Shown here: in pieces, positions 45,900 to 57,693 of the stretch
How positions within the stretch are numbered: the first letter of the stretch is position 1
Layout of the letters: the number at the start of each line of letters is the position of its first letter
NCBI GenBank assembly: GCA_038503035.1
Contig: JAVSML010025213.1
Location: 62,001-126,000 of the forward strand
Length of the DNA stretch: 64,000 nt
Source of the DNA: Crocodylus rhombifer
Taxonomy: Eukaryota; Chordata; Crocodylia; Crocodylidae
Direction: 5' to 3'
Program-made: the position numbers and the translations under genes
Notes under the pieces: model-generated
What the model was told of the DNA's origin: nothing
The model's database searches: none
What the model saw: the letters and a program-made list of their open reading frames with translations, nothing else

Positions 45900-46870
45900 C
45901 AGACCAGTTTTCATGGAAGACCACTCCCAGTCTTGCAGATGTTGTGGAGGACACACATGGTAACAATTAATTGTGTCAGTTTTGCCTTCTCCACCTCAAG
46001 GCATGGGCTGAGGTCCATCAGCGTGCCTTGAGGCAGCCAAAGGCATGCTCCACTGTCATGCAACATCTATTCAGGCAGTAGTTGAAATGTTTCTTCCAGT
46101 GGTCCAGCTACCCCCCATAGAGCTTCATCAACCAGTGCCAGAGGGGTTAGGCTGGGTCCCCAATGAGGGTAGGGACAACAATATTGCTATTAGTACCTGG
46201 GAATCCCAGGACTGGAGCACCCACTCTCTATCAGATTGGGAGGCAGGGAGCTGAAGAAGATGCAGGCATGGTGGGCACTGCCCACTCGGCCAGTGGAGGT
46301 GTGTGTGAAATGACCCTGGTAGTTGACAACACCCTGCAGGAAAATGGAGAATAAGACTTTGTGGTTGATAAATGCCTGGGCAGCCTGAGCTGGGCAGTGG
46401 ATGGGGATGTGGGTGCTATCCACAGCCCCCATGTATTCGGAGAAGCCCATGCAGTGGAAGCCAGTGACCCCCTCCTATGGGTTGAAAATGTGGATGAAGT
46501 AGTTGGCTAGGATATCTTGGATGACCAGGCACACCTCCTAGATGGCCTCTCCAGTGCTAAACTGGTTGGCAATGCAGTGGTAACCGTTGGGGGTGACCAG
46601 CATGACAGCAGTTGCCACCTGCAGCCCCAGAATGAGGGGTGTCTGCATGCCAACATCCTGGCATGTGATATGGGTATCAGCTGGGTGGTGATACCCATGA
46701 AGGTGGCCCATCAGAAGGTCTGGACCCACCATTTGTTCTCCCAAGTGTCCAGGATGATCCGCTCCCTCCAGTTGGTTCTGGTGCACAGGCCCAGAACTTG
46801 TGCTTAGTGGTGTGAAGGTGGTGTCAGAGCACCCCAGCATCCATGGCATCCTGGATGGCCTTGTCTTCAT
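45900..46870 (-). pseudogene. PIF/Harbinger transposase (HARBI1-like nuclease) remnant
   Basis: The order of blocks fits a Harbinger DDE nuclease. A 'YHCIANQFSTGEA' block at about 46570-46540 matches the family's helix before the nuclease. The frame 46450-46190 contains GAVDSTHIPI with the first Asp (codon 46418-46420), FINHKVLFSIFLQGV and GRVGSAHHACIF. Further along are IGDPA with the second Asp (46156-46158), a LMKLYGG block, and VEHAFGCLKA with the Glu (46048-46050), then a CVSSTTS-like end. All three catalytic residues can be seen, but there is a frameshift between the first and second, a TAA at 46147-46149 where the family has Tyr, and other stops. In its active form such a protein cuts and pastes the element with a partner Myb-like protein; I did not find the partner. 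Confidence 0.75.
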
Positions 46871-47317
46871 TGCCTATGTGAAAGTCAGTGGTTCAATCCT
46901 GGATGCTTGGCTGGCTTAGGGTGCAGTGGGTGGGCATGTGCAGGATGGCCGGCTGGTGGCTCATGGACATGAGGGTGTATGCCATGGTGAGCTGCTTCTG
47001 GATCACTTCTAGATGGGCATCTGTGATGTCTTATATCCTCTGGTGAGAACTGAGCAGGGCAGCCAGCAGGACCTGCCACAGCTGTTCAGTTTCCCTGCTC
47101 AGGTGCAGGTGGCAGGACAGAATGATGGGGTGCAGGCAGGCTGGGACATGGAGGCATGTGAAAATCACAATGGCAGGCACTCATGCTTGCTCTGGGGCTC
47201 TTCTGGAAGCCCAGAGATGGGCAAGTGGGAGGATCTGCAGTGATGCAGCCCTGACCAGCAGTCAGTCAGGGGTGGATCACCCATTGGGCTCCACTCAGGA
47301 ATCTTTGGCATCCTAGT

Positions 47318-47393
47318 GCCAAAGGCATGCTCCACTGTCATGCAACATCTATTCAGGCAGTAGTTGAAATGTGTCTTCCAGTGGTCTAGCTAC
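47318..47393 (-). repeat. 76-bp duplicate of the transposase Glu region
   Basis: This segment repeats 46036-46111 in the same orientation with about two differences. It includes the codons for the VEHAF block and the flanking 'TTCAACTACTGCCTGAAT'-type sequence. It sits 1.28 kb away, upstream of the transposase N-terminus on the coding strand. Confidence 0.85.
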
Positions 47394-47394
47394 G

Positions 47395-48242
47395 GGAGCT
47401 AGGGAGCTTGTTGCCCACCCAGCTCCATGAGCATGGAGCTGGGAGGGAAAGGCTGGAACTTGTTCCCTGCCTGACTCCACAAGTGCAGACTGGAGGGGGA
47501 ACAAGCTCCCCAGCCCGTTCCCCCCAACAGCTCTGTGCTCATAGAGCTGAGTGGGGAACAAGCTCTGCAGCCCTCACTCCGTTATCATAATTGAAATTAT
47601 GAAGCAGGGGCTGGCAGCTTCCTGCATGGGGACAGTTCCCCACCCAACCTGGAGTTCAGCCTGGAGATGCTTGGGGACTGTCCTGAACATGCAGATTTCC
47701 CTGCACAGCCCAAGGCTGGCCAGGAACTGCCACTGTCAGAGGCAGGTCCCAGCCCCATGCCCTGACTGATTGAGGCATAGGGCTTAGGAACAGCTGCAGG
47801 GGTGGGGCAGGCCCCAGCCCCCTACTCCAATCTGCTGATGGGGCAGCTGCTAGTGGTCCCATTGGCAGATCAGGGCAGGGGACTGGGACCTGCCCCTCCC
47901 CTGCAGCTGTTTCTAAGCATTGTGCCTCTGATCGGGGAGCCAGGGCCAGGAGCTTCCTGCTGTCAGGGCAGGCAGACATTGTCCTTGCCCGAGCAGCAGG
48001 CAGGTCTCCAGGGCCAGGAGAGAGCTGTCTCCTGACCCTGTGCTCCTTGCCAGCCTCTGATTTAGCACCCAGGGAGAGTCTGAAGCTCCCCTTAGTGTTG
48101 ACAGGGGCGCATTGCAGGGCTGCAGGGAACTGGGAGTAAATCTTCTCCCTCATCTCTGCACCTACACAAAAATCCTTACTGTGTAGTATTTTACTGCACA
48201 GTAAATCTAGGCTGGAGTAAATCCATGTGTAGATGCGCTGGG
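47395..48242. mobile_element. GC-rich inverted-repeat element, 'CTACAC' type, copy 4
   Basis: The right end 'CCATGTGTAGATGCGCTGGG' matches the family ends, and next to it is 'ACTGTGTAGTATTTTACTGC', as in the left arm of the 35351 element. The core (about 47600-48060) has the same 'CCCAGCCCCATGCCCTGA' and 'CAGCTGTTTCTAAGC' blocks repeated with about 100-bp spacing. The left end could not be fixed. Confidence 0.5.
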
Positions 48243-51200
48243 TAATGCACAAGTGTAAATTTTATTAATTGTAAAACCAACCTGAAGAAATGTATATAAT
48301 TTAAAAATCACACAGTTATATTTTCAATGGTGTTTTCTCCTTAATTTATTTTACTGAGTAATGTTTCTTGCCCTCCTGTTAACAGCAGTACCCCAATCCA
48401 CTCTCAAACTTGCTGGATTGCATTTCTTAGGCCTGGCATGTCAAACATCCAGGCTAGTATGAATAAAGGCTCAGGGAAGTAGTATATAAAACTATGATGG
48501 CTGCAAAATAGAGCAATCAGGAAACTGTGCTGAAATTCCTATCACTATTTGCTGGCTACCTGAATTATTTCAGAAGTAGTAGGGTTCTGGGTAACATTAA
48601 AGTTGCTGTTTTTCCTGTTCTTCATATGAACTCTTGAAACTTACCATGAAATTTCATAAATTACCACTCTCTTCCCCACAAAAAATATCAAAAGCAGAAA
48701 TAAAATTTGTGCCGGATATGAAAGGAATTTATTGACTTCCCCTCGTTTAAGTTCCTGAGCCATTGGAGCTTCTGAATCTGAAGGTCTGATCAGCTTCAAA
48801 AAATTAAAAAATAACTTTTCCATGATAAAAATGTCTTGCTGAGAAAAAAAAGCATCATTCTCTATGTCTGCTGTCTCTGTGGGAGTAGAAAAGCAGCTAG
48901 AGTGAGTTATTAAGGTTGTTCATCAGAAAATCTGTCTCTGGCTCCAGGGGTTTCACAAGGGATTCTCTTTAGGAGGAATTAATTTGGGATGCCATGAGCT
49001 CTAACAAGTCTTCCAAACTAGACCCAATGCAACCTAAGGTTTAATTTTTTTGCCCTATGTACTCCCCAACCCACAATGATCAAATTCAATTCTCTGATGC
49101 TTGTTTAAAACTCTCAAGACCTATTGAAGATGTGCCATGTTCTGTTGCCTGCCAGTTCAGAGCTCTGCATTTTATTGCTGGTTTTACCTTCAAGTTAACC
49201 TGTATGAGTCAAGTTTGACACAATGCAGGCTGGATTCTGTGGGAGCAACTCCCATCAACATTTTTGGATTGAGTCACTGATGTAAAGTGGGCTAGAGAAC
49301 TAGTGTAAATAGAAATGTAGGATAACCTTCTTCAGTGTAGTGTTTAATTTAAAATGAATGTAACTGATATGACAAGATTGCAGAAGAAAACTGGTGCATA
49401 AAAAGGAAGATGTTAAACAAAGATGCCCCACATCTATGGACATGAACTTATCTTACACCATTTACCAAGTTCAGCTGTGATATATGCAAATATAACTCCC
49501 GAGAATTGCCTTAGCTTACACAAGGCTGATTTTGATTTCCAGCAAATAAAAAGTGGCTGCTGGTTGCACTTGTTTTTCCACACCTAGAAAATATTAAATC
49601 AGGGGAAATTATATTACTTAGCATCTTGCACCTATTTGCTGATATACTATTTTCCAGACCATCTTGATGGTGTAATTTACTCTTTGAGCCTCAGCTTTCT
49701 CATCTATCACAGGAGCTAATTATACTTACCTACTGTACCTCACAGGGTGTACTGATTTATTCATTAATATTTATAAAGAGTTCTGAGACCCTCAGATAAA
49801 TGTGCTCTACAGTGACAAAGTTATTGTTAGAAGGCTATGAGTCTAATTATACTTATTCATGCTAACTGAGAGCTGTTGAGTTAAACTTTAAAAGCTTCTA
49901 TTATGCCAATGGGGGACACATCATTGAGAGCTCAATACAGTATCGTCTTTCATGCAATGATCTTTACTTTCATATTTAAATCTAGTTGTCTTTAATTTAA
50001 ATTTTGCTGAAAACAGCCATATTACTACAAGCATAAATTAAGGTAGATGAACATTAATGATGTCAGCTCACAGCTGTTCTTAACTTAAATAATTATCACT
50101 TACTGTCTGTGATCAACATTCTAAATGCCTAAACTATTCAATTAGGAGCACAAAGCACTTTCTTCCATTATTATTAGTATTATTATTAAAATCAGGCTTT
50201 AGCTGAACTAACTTAGACATTCATGTTATATAGAAATATGATTGAGGCTGATGATTTATTAACATAATTGGTTTATGTTTGATAGCAATTTCAAAACTTT
50301 ATCTCTGCACATTTGTTAAATTAAAAAAAATGATTGAAATTAATGCTACATTAATTACTGGTGCTATGAACCCTTAAGCATATGTTGGTATTAATTGTGT
50401 CTATTATCACAAAATAAACATCTCTTTATAAGAACTAATGATGCTTCATCTTAATATTCCTGATTTTGATACCCTCCTTTGCAGCTGTTGCTTCTGTTTT
50501 AGTATTTTTGCTATAAAAGAGCCATCTGTTATAATAGTTATTTGGGCTGTTTTTATCCTGGAGGGAAACAAAAATAACCTGAAAAGAAAAAACAAAATAA
50601 AACAACCCCCCTAACCAAACCAAACCAAACCAAACAAAAAAGCCACAACAAAAAAACTCCCCTAAACAAATTTTGATACATTTAAAAAAAAAAGTTTGCA
50701 TGATTAAATTCTTTGTTTCTTTTTTACATAGTTTTCCCTCCTTTTGTTTGATTGTGGTTCAGGGCAAAGTGTAACCCAACATAATGGAAACAATAACATG
50801 TTGGGCACATTTCTTTCTAACATGGGTCACTAGCCACCAGTTTTATTGCAGTTGTAGAGCAAATTGGCAATCAATTCCAATAGCTTGTTCTGAATATTTG
50901 CAGAGTGAATATTAACATTTGCAATCATGAAAGTACTTAGACAGCTTGTCAGGAAGTTGTTTTTTTCAGGTAAGAAGGGTGGTTGTGTAATGGAGACAAA
51001 TACACCAAACTTAGTTCACATGAGCTGGGGCTACAAAGAAAATAAATTTGTATTAGTTTTAGCTTTGACCTTTAGAATGATTGTCACTTAAATCTTAAAT
51101 GCGCCATTTCTTAACCAGACATTTCTACCACAGAAGTCCTTCATTGGGTGAAACAGCCTGTCCTTTAAAGTGTCAGCCTATTCTGAAAAGTGACTCAGTA

Positions 51201-51291
51201 TAAACTGTGTCATAATGATGCATTTATTGTGTTTCAGATTTATTGTCCTGCAGCTTGAGTTTTCTCAATTGCAAGCTGAAAGTTTCTTTCT
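48243..51291. other. AT-rich non-coding stretch
   Basis: There is no gene. An A/C-rich simple run with repeated 'AACCA' lies at 50600-50640. The stretch 49840-50430 is very AT-rich and looks unique. Confidence 0.45.
49665..49840 (+). mobile_element. MIR relic
   Basis: The order of words fits the 3' half of a MIR on the plus strand: 'TTGAGCCTCAGCTTTCTCAT', 'ACCTACTGTACCTCACAGGG', 'TTAATATTTATAAAG' and 'GTGCTCTACAGTG'. It is diverged. Confidence 0.6.
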
Positions 51292-51620
51292 GGGCTCCCA
51301 TAGACATGCAGGGAGCTGGTTCTGACGTGCTGGAAATCCCATGCTTTGGAGCAGATTCAATTAATTGAGTCTGCTAGAGCACAGAAATAAACACACTCCA
51401 GCAGACTGTGACATCATGTGTATCAGTGTCTCCACACCAAAAAATGGCAGTGGGGCACTTGAAACTAAAGCTTGTTTAATGAGCTTTAGTTCCAAGTGCA
51501 CTGCCACCATTTTTCAGCATAGGGGACGCTGATACACGTGACGCTTGGATGCTTTTAATTAGTGCAACTCACTAATTAAGTGCCCCCCTGCGCCTCCCGG
51601 AGCACATGTAAAAAATGCCC
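51292..51620. mobile_element. Palindromic MITE-like element, family P copy 3
   Basis: Left end TGGGCTCCCATAGACATGC; right end GAGCACATGTAAAAAATGCC. The interior has 'TTCAATTAATTGAGTCTGC', 'CATCATGTGTATCAG', then a palindrome 'AACTAAAGCTTGTTTAATGA' / 'TGAGCTTTAGTT', and 'GCTGATACACGTGACG'. It is the best preserved palindromic core of the family here. Confidence 0.75.
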
Positions 51621-51835
51621 TCTTTTACTTCTCTTTGAAAATTTCCATTGCTGCATCAGAAGCTCAGGATGTGAACTTTCAGCTGTTTTCTTTCTGCCCT
51701 TTCATTCATCTTCAATAGCAAAGATTCGCCTGGCCAAAACCTGACCGTATTTAGTCCTGGGTTAACCCGTGTCTCCAAACAGGTGAAGCAGATGTAACTA
51801 AGGGCAGAATTTAACCCTGCACTGGGACGTTAGGC

Positions 51836-52690
51836 AAGGTACATAAGTTACACTTATTGCTCAGCAAGAACTCAGAAAGTGCTCTACAGCTGTAATGGAA
51901 CAGGCGGTCGCGGCACATAGAACACTGTAAAAGCGGCAGATCCTGCTCTAAGATAACTCGGGATGGATATGGTATCAGACTTCAGTGCTGTAGGTCAGAG
52001 CATTGTAATGATCATCTGTACCAGATGCTATCACGACTTATGTTAGGTCACATTCCGCCAACATCCCCTGGAGCATTGTGGTATCCCATTCACGGGTCCC
52101 CACTGCCCCATGCCTAGGCCAGAGCTCATATCCTCTAGCCAAGCATGGGGCCATCCCCACCCCCAGGCTCTCACTGACCCAAGGGAGCAAAGCCCCTGTT
52201 TCCAACCCCACCCGCACCACTTGTTTTCTCTGGTCAGCTGAGAGCCGCATTCTGGTTTGGGCAGGGGGTGGGGGTCTGTGTTCCAGCACCACCATGGCGA
52301 TGGGACATCTGTCTTCCCCACCCCCTGTCTCATCCTGAAGCACCCTACAGACTTTATGCTGAGAGCAGGAAAACCCATTGCATGCAGGCAGAGTCCCACC
52401 TGAGCTGGGCTCTGGCACTGGCGCATCCTCCCAGGCAACCCATTGGGCCAGGCACCCTGCTAGTTGGACCCCAGTGTGGCCTTCTAGCTCTCAGAAGGAC
52501 CTGGTATGGGTGGCTTGCCTTTGCTAGCTCAGAATGGGGTAAGAAGTTCAGGCCTGGGCTTGCATGGAGATGACCCTGTGGTCTCCGTTGTTCAGGCCAG
52601 GCAGGTATCCGGCCCATGGTCATTTGGTGTGTCGCAAGGCTTTTTTTGGTCTGCAGCTCCAGGATCCCACTTACTCTTTCATTTGGCATC
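51836..52690. mobile_element. Second copy of the Harbinger-flank repeat
   Basis: It starts GGTACATAAGTTACACTT and aligns in order with 43145-44290: 'AGTGCTCTACAG', 'GGTATCAGAC' / 'GGTATTAGAC', 'GGCACTGGCGCATCCTCCC', 'AGGACCTGGTATGGGTGGC', and a T-run followed by 'GGTCTGCAGCT'. It lacks the nested hAT element and has no transposase, so it is probably a short non-autonomous or deleted copy. The long minus-strand frames here (52418-52038) show no recognisable domain. Confidence 0.6.
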
Positions 52691-52954
52691 AGATTTCAAC
52701 TTCCAAATCTGAGAGCCACTGTCTGATGTTATTGCTCAGTGTACTGATTCCATTTATTCCATCTGGGCATTTGTAAAGATTGCAGTTTTTGATATTTCTG
52801 CCACCCTTACATTAAAAGGAGAACTCAAATGCAAAGAACTCCACTTGCCTACAGATGGAGAAATTGAAATCTGACCAACCCTAACCGCCCCGATCAGCCA
52901 CAGCAGCTTTGTCAAACATAAGATTTTAATCTCAAGAGAAATATAGTTATCCAT

Positions 52955-53060
52955 GTTACTCTGAAATCAGGAAGAAGGCAGGGTAGATTTGCACCTTGTA
53001 GATCAACTAAACCAGAGATGTATAGCATGAATTTTTGTGAGCCAAAGCTCATTTAATCAG
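52955..53060 (-). repeat. Old amniote interspersed repeat fragment
   Basis: On the minus strand it reads 'CATCTGATTAAATGAGCTTTGGCTCACAAAAATTCATGC' in pieces, then 'GTTGATCTACAAGGTGC'. This word order ('TGAGCT..GGCTCACAAA', followed by a 'CTACAAGGTGC' block) is widespread in reptile genomes. I cannot name its class with confidence. Confidence 0.5.
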
Positions 53061-56000
53061 ATGCTGTGGAAAGGCAAATGCAGAACAGCGTATCATATAG
53101 AAAAAGTTATTACAGTACAAAAGACAGAGAAGGCAGGGAGAGACAAAAGAGGAGAGAGGGAGGGCAAGGGAAAGTAATGGGAAAGGTAAACAAGTAATAA
53201 AGACATGTACATGTACTGGCCTGGAGTCTGTCAGGAGGCAGGCTGGCACTTGAAAACAGCTTCAGGTTGGGTAGCATCCAGGCCAGGCTTCCTCAGCAGA
53301 GTCTCCCAGTGGTGGTGATACATGTTTTGGGGTGACCCAGAAAGGATTTTCACCCATAATTCCAGCTGAAATTGCTTCTTGTTTTGGGCAATCTTCTTCT
53401 TTTTGTGTGTCTACAGCACATTTGACCATTTTGTTATACATACTTGTATTGTTCTCATTTACTGTACTTGGCGAGGTCTTTCATTGTATATGTGTCTTCA
53501 AGCAGCAAGCATTGCAGCAGGTGTTGCATAGTCTGGGGCGCTGTGCTGTAGTCACAGGTGGTTTAACCAATGGTATAGCCTCACTTCATTAGTTCCTTGG
53601 ACTGTCCAACTCTGGTATGTAGGTAGCTGAGACATTGCCATCTTTGCCATGGTTTGTCAGCCTCTGGTGGTAAAGACTCGTCCAAACCATGATTTTGTCC
53701 CTACAAATTTCAGTCAATGAACAGAGCACACAGGCCTGGAGTCTGTCAGGAGGCAGGCTGGTGTGCAATCTCTCTGAATTTCAGTAAATTACTGAAATAG
53801 TTCTTTGAGCAAGGATCATGAACCAGGACTCCCTTCAGGGTCACACAGTTATGTTCCCTCTTGTTCCCTTTCTCTGGCCCAGTGAATTTTTTTTTTTTCT
53901 TTGCACACTTGCACAGCTTCAACAGGCAGAGTGCACAGTGTCACCCCCAAAATAGCTTATAGCTTTCGGGCACACTCTCTTGGAAGGGGTGGGGGAAAAT
54001 ACGGTTTTAAACTAACTCAGGCTGAGGAAGGCATTGAATCTAAGTTTCTCACATTCCATTTGAACCACTAACCATTAAGCTGTAGTTTGAAAGATGTTGT
54101 TCTCTTGGGCATAATACCCCAAATCACAACCAAATTCCATGTTTTTTGGATCTAAGCCTCTGTCAGTAAAATCATCATATTTACCTTGAATATGCAAAGA
54201 GAAGTGGTTATTTTTTTTTAGAATAATTCATGTATTTGTATTCTAATGAAATTTTGGGAGTGGTGCCACCTTAGAGTGGTCCTGTTCCCTCAGCCTCTCT
54301 TGGTGGAGAGGCTTGCAGGTTATGTTAACCTGGAGTAAAATAAGTTATGTATCAGTAGGGAAATCCACCAAATCATCAGTGTTAAACTCAAAAAAGCCGG
54401 CAGGACAGTTCTGGACTACATGGCTTCTCATGAGCTGGATGACACACCTTTAGACTCAGCCTTCAGGACTTCTTGCCATGGCTGCCAGAGTCACTGTGTC
54501 ACTGCCGCCAAATTGCAGGGATTAACATTGCTGATGCTTGGCTTTGTGCCACAGATTTGAAAGCCAGATGGCAATCACAACCTGGAATTTCTAAGTGTGT
54601 GAGGGGCAATGTTAACCCCATAGGCGCTGGGTGCATTGGGAGGGCTATGGTGTTAACCAGCATCATGGGCTAGTTCAAGAGGTGAGTCCTCCAGTCAGGG
54701 AGTCATTTGGATGTATTTTGATACCCCTGCAGTAGATGAAACAATGTTTTCTTGTTCCGTAATGTATCATATTTTGTGATTCAAGTCTCTCTTGTACTAA
54801 GCTGACTAATTTAATCAGGAACGGTTACCATTATATGTTACTGCACGTATCAAATATACCTTTTTAATTTAGGCCTAATAAATTGTTCTGTTGCATTATT
54901 AAATACAAATTGGTTGCTATGAGAAACAGTAAGTGAAAGTTAACAGTCAGAGTAGATGGCAAACCTAGCTGTTATGTAATTAACTCAAAATTATAGAGCA
55001 GTAAATGTATAGGTGTTTTGCTGTTATTCAACATATTTTACTTTAATGAATAAACATAGCAATTCAATCAGAAATCAATTTCCTAAGATAATATGATGCT
55101 GCTCTCTAAATATATTAATTGACATCTGACTTGATACATCTAACTTGTTATATTCTAATTAAATGGCTTCAGACTGTCTTCTAGTGGAACAAAATTAATA
55201 GTGGAGTAGGCATTGAATTACTGTGCTGCTACATTTGTTAGCTTTTTACATTATCTGTACGAACATCATCTTTAAAATGGTATTACTTGGAGTGGGTCTG
55301 CACTTTTTGATCCTGATATACTGAATGTTCAATGATCAGTACTAGAAAGTCCACTGTTAACCTACATAACCAGGTGCTGGACTTCAGCTAGCATAGATCT
55401 TTTATATTCTAAATGTAGGCAAAAATGATAGTGGGAGCATTATTCAGGCTGGAGATAATGTCTGGGAAGTAGGTTCTATTCCATTTGTGGATTTTGTTAC
55501 AGAAGAGCTATGTTTGAAATTATTTCACTGAGCTTTGTCTGGCAGTGACCAAGGACAGCTAGCCATGTACCTCTTGACAGTCTTGCCATATTGTGTTAGC
55601 ATCTTATGTATCTTGACTGCTGTGGTGAGCCCTCCAGTGCAGAACTCTCTTCATCTTTGATGAACATTGCAAGCTGCTTGTCTCACTTTACAAACAAATG
55701 TATTGAAAAGATTTTTTAGTACTATTACTGTTGCATGTGTCAATTTTACCTCCTAATTCACCCTTCTTTAATTCCCAACAGGGACTATATTCCCTGCTGC
55801 CACCAATTGGTTTTCATATCTTTGCATTTTATTTGGGCATTTTCCGTTACATTTTAGCAATTCTTTTTTTGTTTTAAAATGTCAGAGCATTGAATGCCCC
55901 AGAAGGTTAGTTGGGAGTCATTATGCTTCAATTTTTCTTTCTGTGGTCATACATGAACATGCATGGATTGTAGATTGGAGTCCTTATTTTGATAATCAAA

Positions 56001-56304
56001 ATTTAAATAGACTATTTCACGCAGAAATATACTTTTTTATACACTGTGTTAGGACTTGTCTTTTGTAGTGTGCAGCTTCTAGGGCTCTTAACACCTGGAT
56101 TTGTTTTCTCATTAACACCTGAAGCTAGTTTTAAGCATTTAGTACCTGGCTCAAAGTTATACCACTCCAGGGCAGTATTATCTCTGATCCATGTTACCCA
56201 GCTCAGGTTATACTAATGTGGCAAGCTTACTGATACAGCCTGGCATGTCTGGGCTTGGAGAATCCTCTTCATGATTGGTGGAGCCTGTCCATCAATCAGG
56301 TAAC
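53061..56304. other. Non-coding stretch with a 29-bp repeated word
   Basis: There is no gene. An exact 29-bp direct repeat occurs at 53218-53246 and 53733-53761. Purine-rich sequence lies at 53120-53190. The part from 54740 to 56290 is AT-rich and looks unique. Confidence 0.45.
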
Positions 56305-57661
56305 TGTTGGGAAGGGCTTTGCCCTGCCCCTGCTCAGGGCAAAAGGAGAGTGAGAATAAAAAAAAGAAGGCTCACCCCTGGTTTGAGACTGCACCCTGCC
56401 GGTTCGGCAGAACTTTGGGGGTGGAGCCCCTGAAGAGAATAAAAGGATCTGCGCCCAGCACGCGGTGAATCCATCAGGGACGGAGAAGAGAGAGAGAGGG
56501 GCTAAGAAGAGCTGGGGAAGAGCTGGCCAGCTGGGCAGATGCTGTTGCCTTGAAGAGCCCAAAGATCCCCTCGGCAGGACAAGAGTGGCAGATGGCCGCA
56601 ACCTCCATTCAGTGCATGAGTGATACACAGTGGTGAGACCCTGAGAGCTGCATGAGTTGGGTCGGGTCTCCAGCCCCCCACTCGGTGCAGACAGTACTGC
56701 ACAGAGGCTCCCAGTAGGACTGAGACCCTGGGAGCTGCTCGAGGTGGCTTGGGACCCTAACCCTGGCATGAGGCTGGGAACTCAGTGCAGGAAGCACTGC
56801 ACGGCGTGTCCTCGAGGGACCCAGTCCCTGGGAGTCACTTGAGGGGGCTCAGGTCTCCAGCCCCTAGCACACAACCAGGGCTCGGTACAGGCTTTACTGC
56901 ACAGCGGGTCCAAGCTGGACCAGGGCCTGGGGACTGTGCAAGGTGGCCTAGGCCCCGAACCCTGAGCAGAAGGAGCATGCGATGGTGCTCGGGGCTACTA
57001 GCAGACAGGTGGCCCGGACAGAGCCAGATGCATGAAAGGCCCCTGGAACAAGGAGCAACTCGGCTGAGGGGATGCTGACCACCCACATGGCCCTTGAGTC
57101 ATGAGTTACAGGGGAAAGGTGCTCCCACAGAGGAGGGAACACCCTGGCCAGGCCTTTCGGGTGAGCTATTTTGGGAAGCATCCATGCTAGGGCCCCTCAA
57201 GGGCTGGGAGCACTGGAAATCCTTTCTCCCCTCTGAAGCATTGTTGGGGTCCAGATATCTAGGGTGTTCTGGGGTGCCCCACCCCTAAGCATGAGGAATT
57301 AAATGGTGTCTATGTGCCTTATATTGTATAAACAGCACCTCCTATTGTATTCTTTTGAGTACCTTGATTTGTGAGCTGGTTCATTGCTAAAGTGTTGTTA
57401 TTAAATGATCCCCCTACTGAGACCCTGGTTGGAACCTTCCACTACTACTTTCCTGTGACTTACCTGTAATATCATATCATTATATGAGTGTGTGTGTATA
57501 TATATATATGTTTGTACATATGTTATATTCATGGTTCTTTTCTTTGTGATAAGTTAATATAAATACATTTGTATATAGTTAAGTTCCCTGCCTGGTTCTA
57601 TAGGGATGGAGGGAAACTGAGCAGTCTGCAGTTCCCCACACAGCACACCTGCCAGCTAACA
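56305..57661 (+). mobile_element. LTR-like segment 3 with TATA box and inner tandem units
   Basis: It starts TGTTGGGAAGGGC and ends ...CAGCTAACA, giving a short TGTT/AACA inverted end. A TATA-like AATAAAAGG lies at 56439-56447, followed by a GC-rich leader. At about 56620-56960 there are three to four loose repeats of roughly 85-110 bp, each with 'TGCA(C/G)...GACCCTGGGAGCTGC...GGT' and 'CAGT(A)CTGCAC' words. ATTAAA poly(A)-like words at 57299 and 57411 follow. No target duplication or retroviral genes are seen, so this may be a solo LTR or another promoter-bearing repeat. Confidence 0.4.
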
Positions 57662-57693
57662 ATCCCCTTCAGTTGGAGAAGCGGAGTACACCT

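Larger units (their letters stand above)
43145..47395 (-). mobile_element. Decayed PIF/Harbinger element region (bounds inferred)
   Basis: A recognisable Harbinger-type transposase lies on the minus strand at about 46870-45900. The stretch 43145-44290 to its left (interrupted by a hAT copy) recurs at 51836-52690, so it is part of a dispersed element. I infer that both belong to one Harbinger element, the distant copy being a shorter derivative. The left end reads GGTACAGACATTACACTTG. No matching right terminal repeat was found, so the outer bounds, and the membership of 44290-45900, are tentative. Confidence 0.5.

Noticed and set aside
46884..46910. tRNA B-box-like word GGTTCAATCC
   Set aside because: The flanks do not form acceptor, D or anticodon stems, and the word lies next to the decayed transposase region.
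52038..52438. Two overlapping minus-strand frames of 126 and 131 residues
   Set aside because: They overlap in different frames, show no domain, and the matching repeat at 43895-44224 does not keep the same protein.
54260..54720. Possible exon or RNA gene around the 66-residue frame at 54473-54673
   Set aside because: No domain, splice pattern or RNA fold is evident, and it may be part of an unrecognised repeat.
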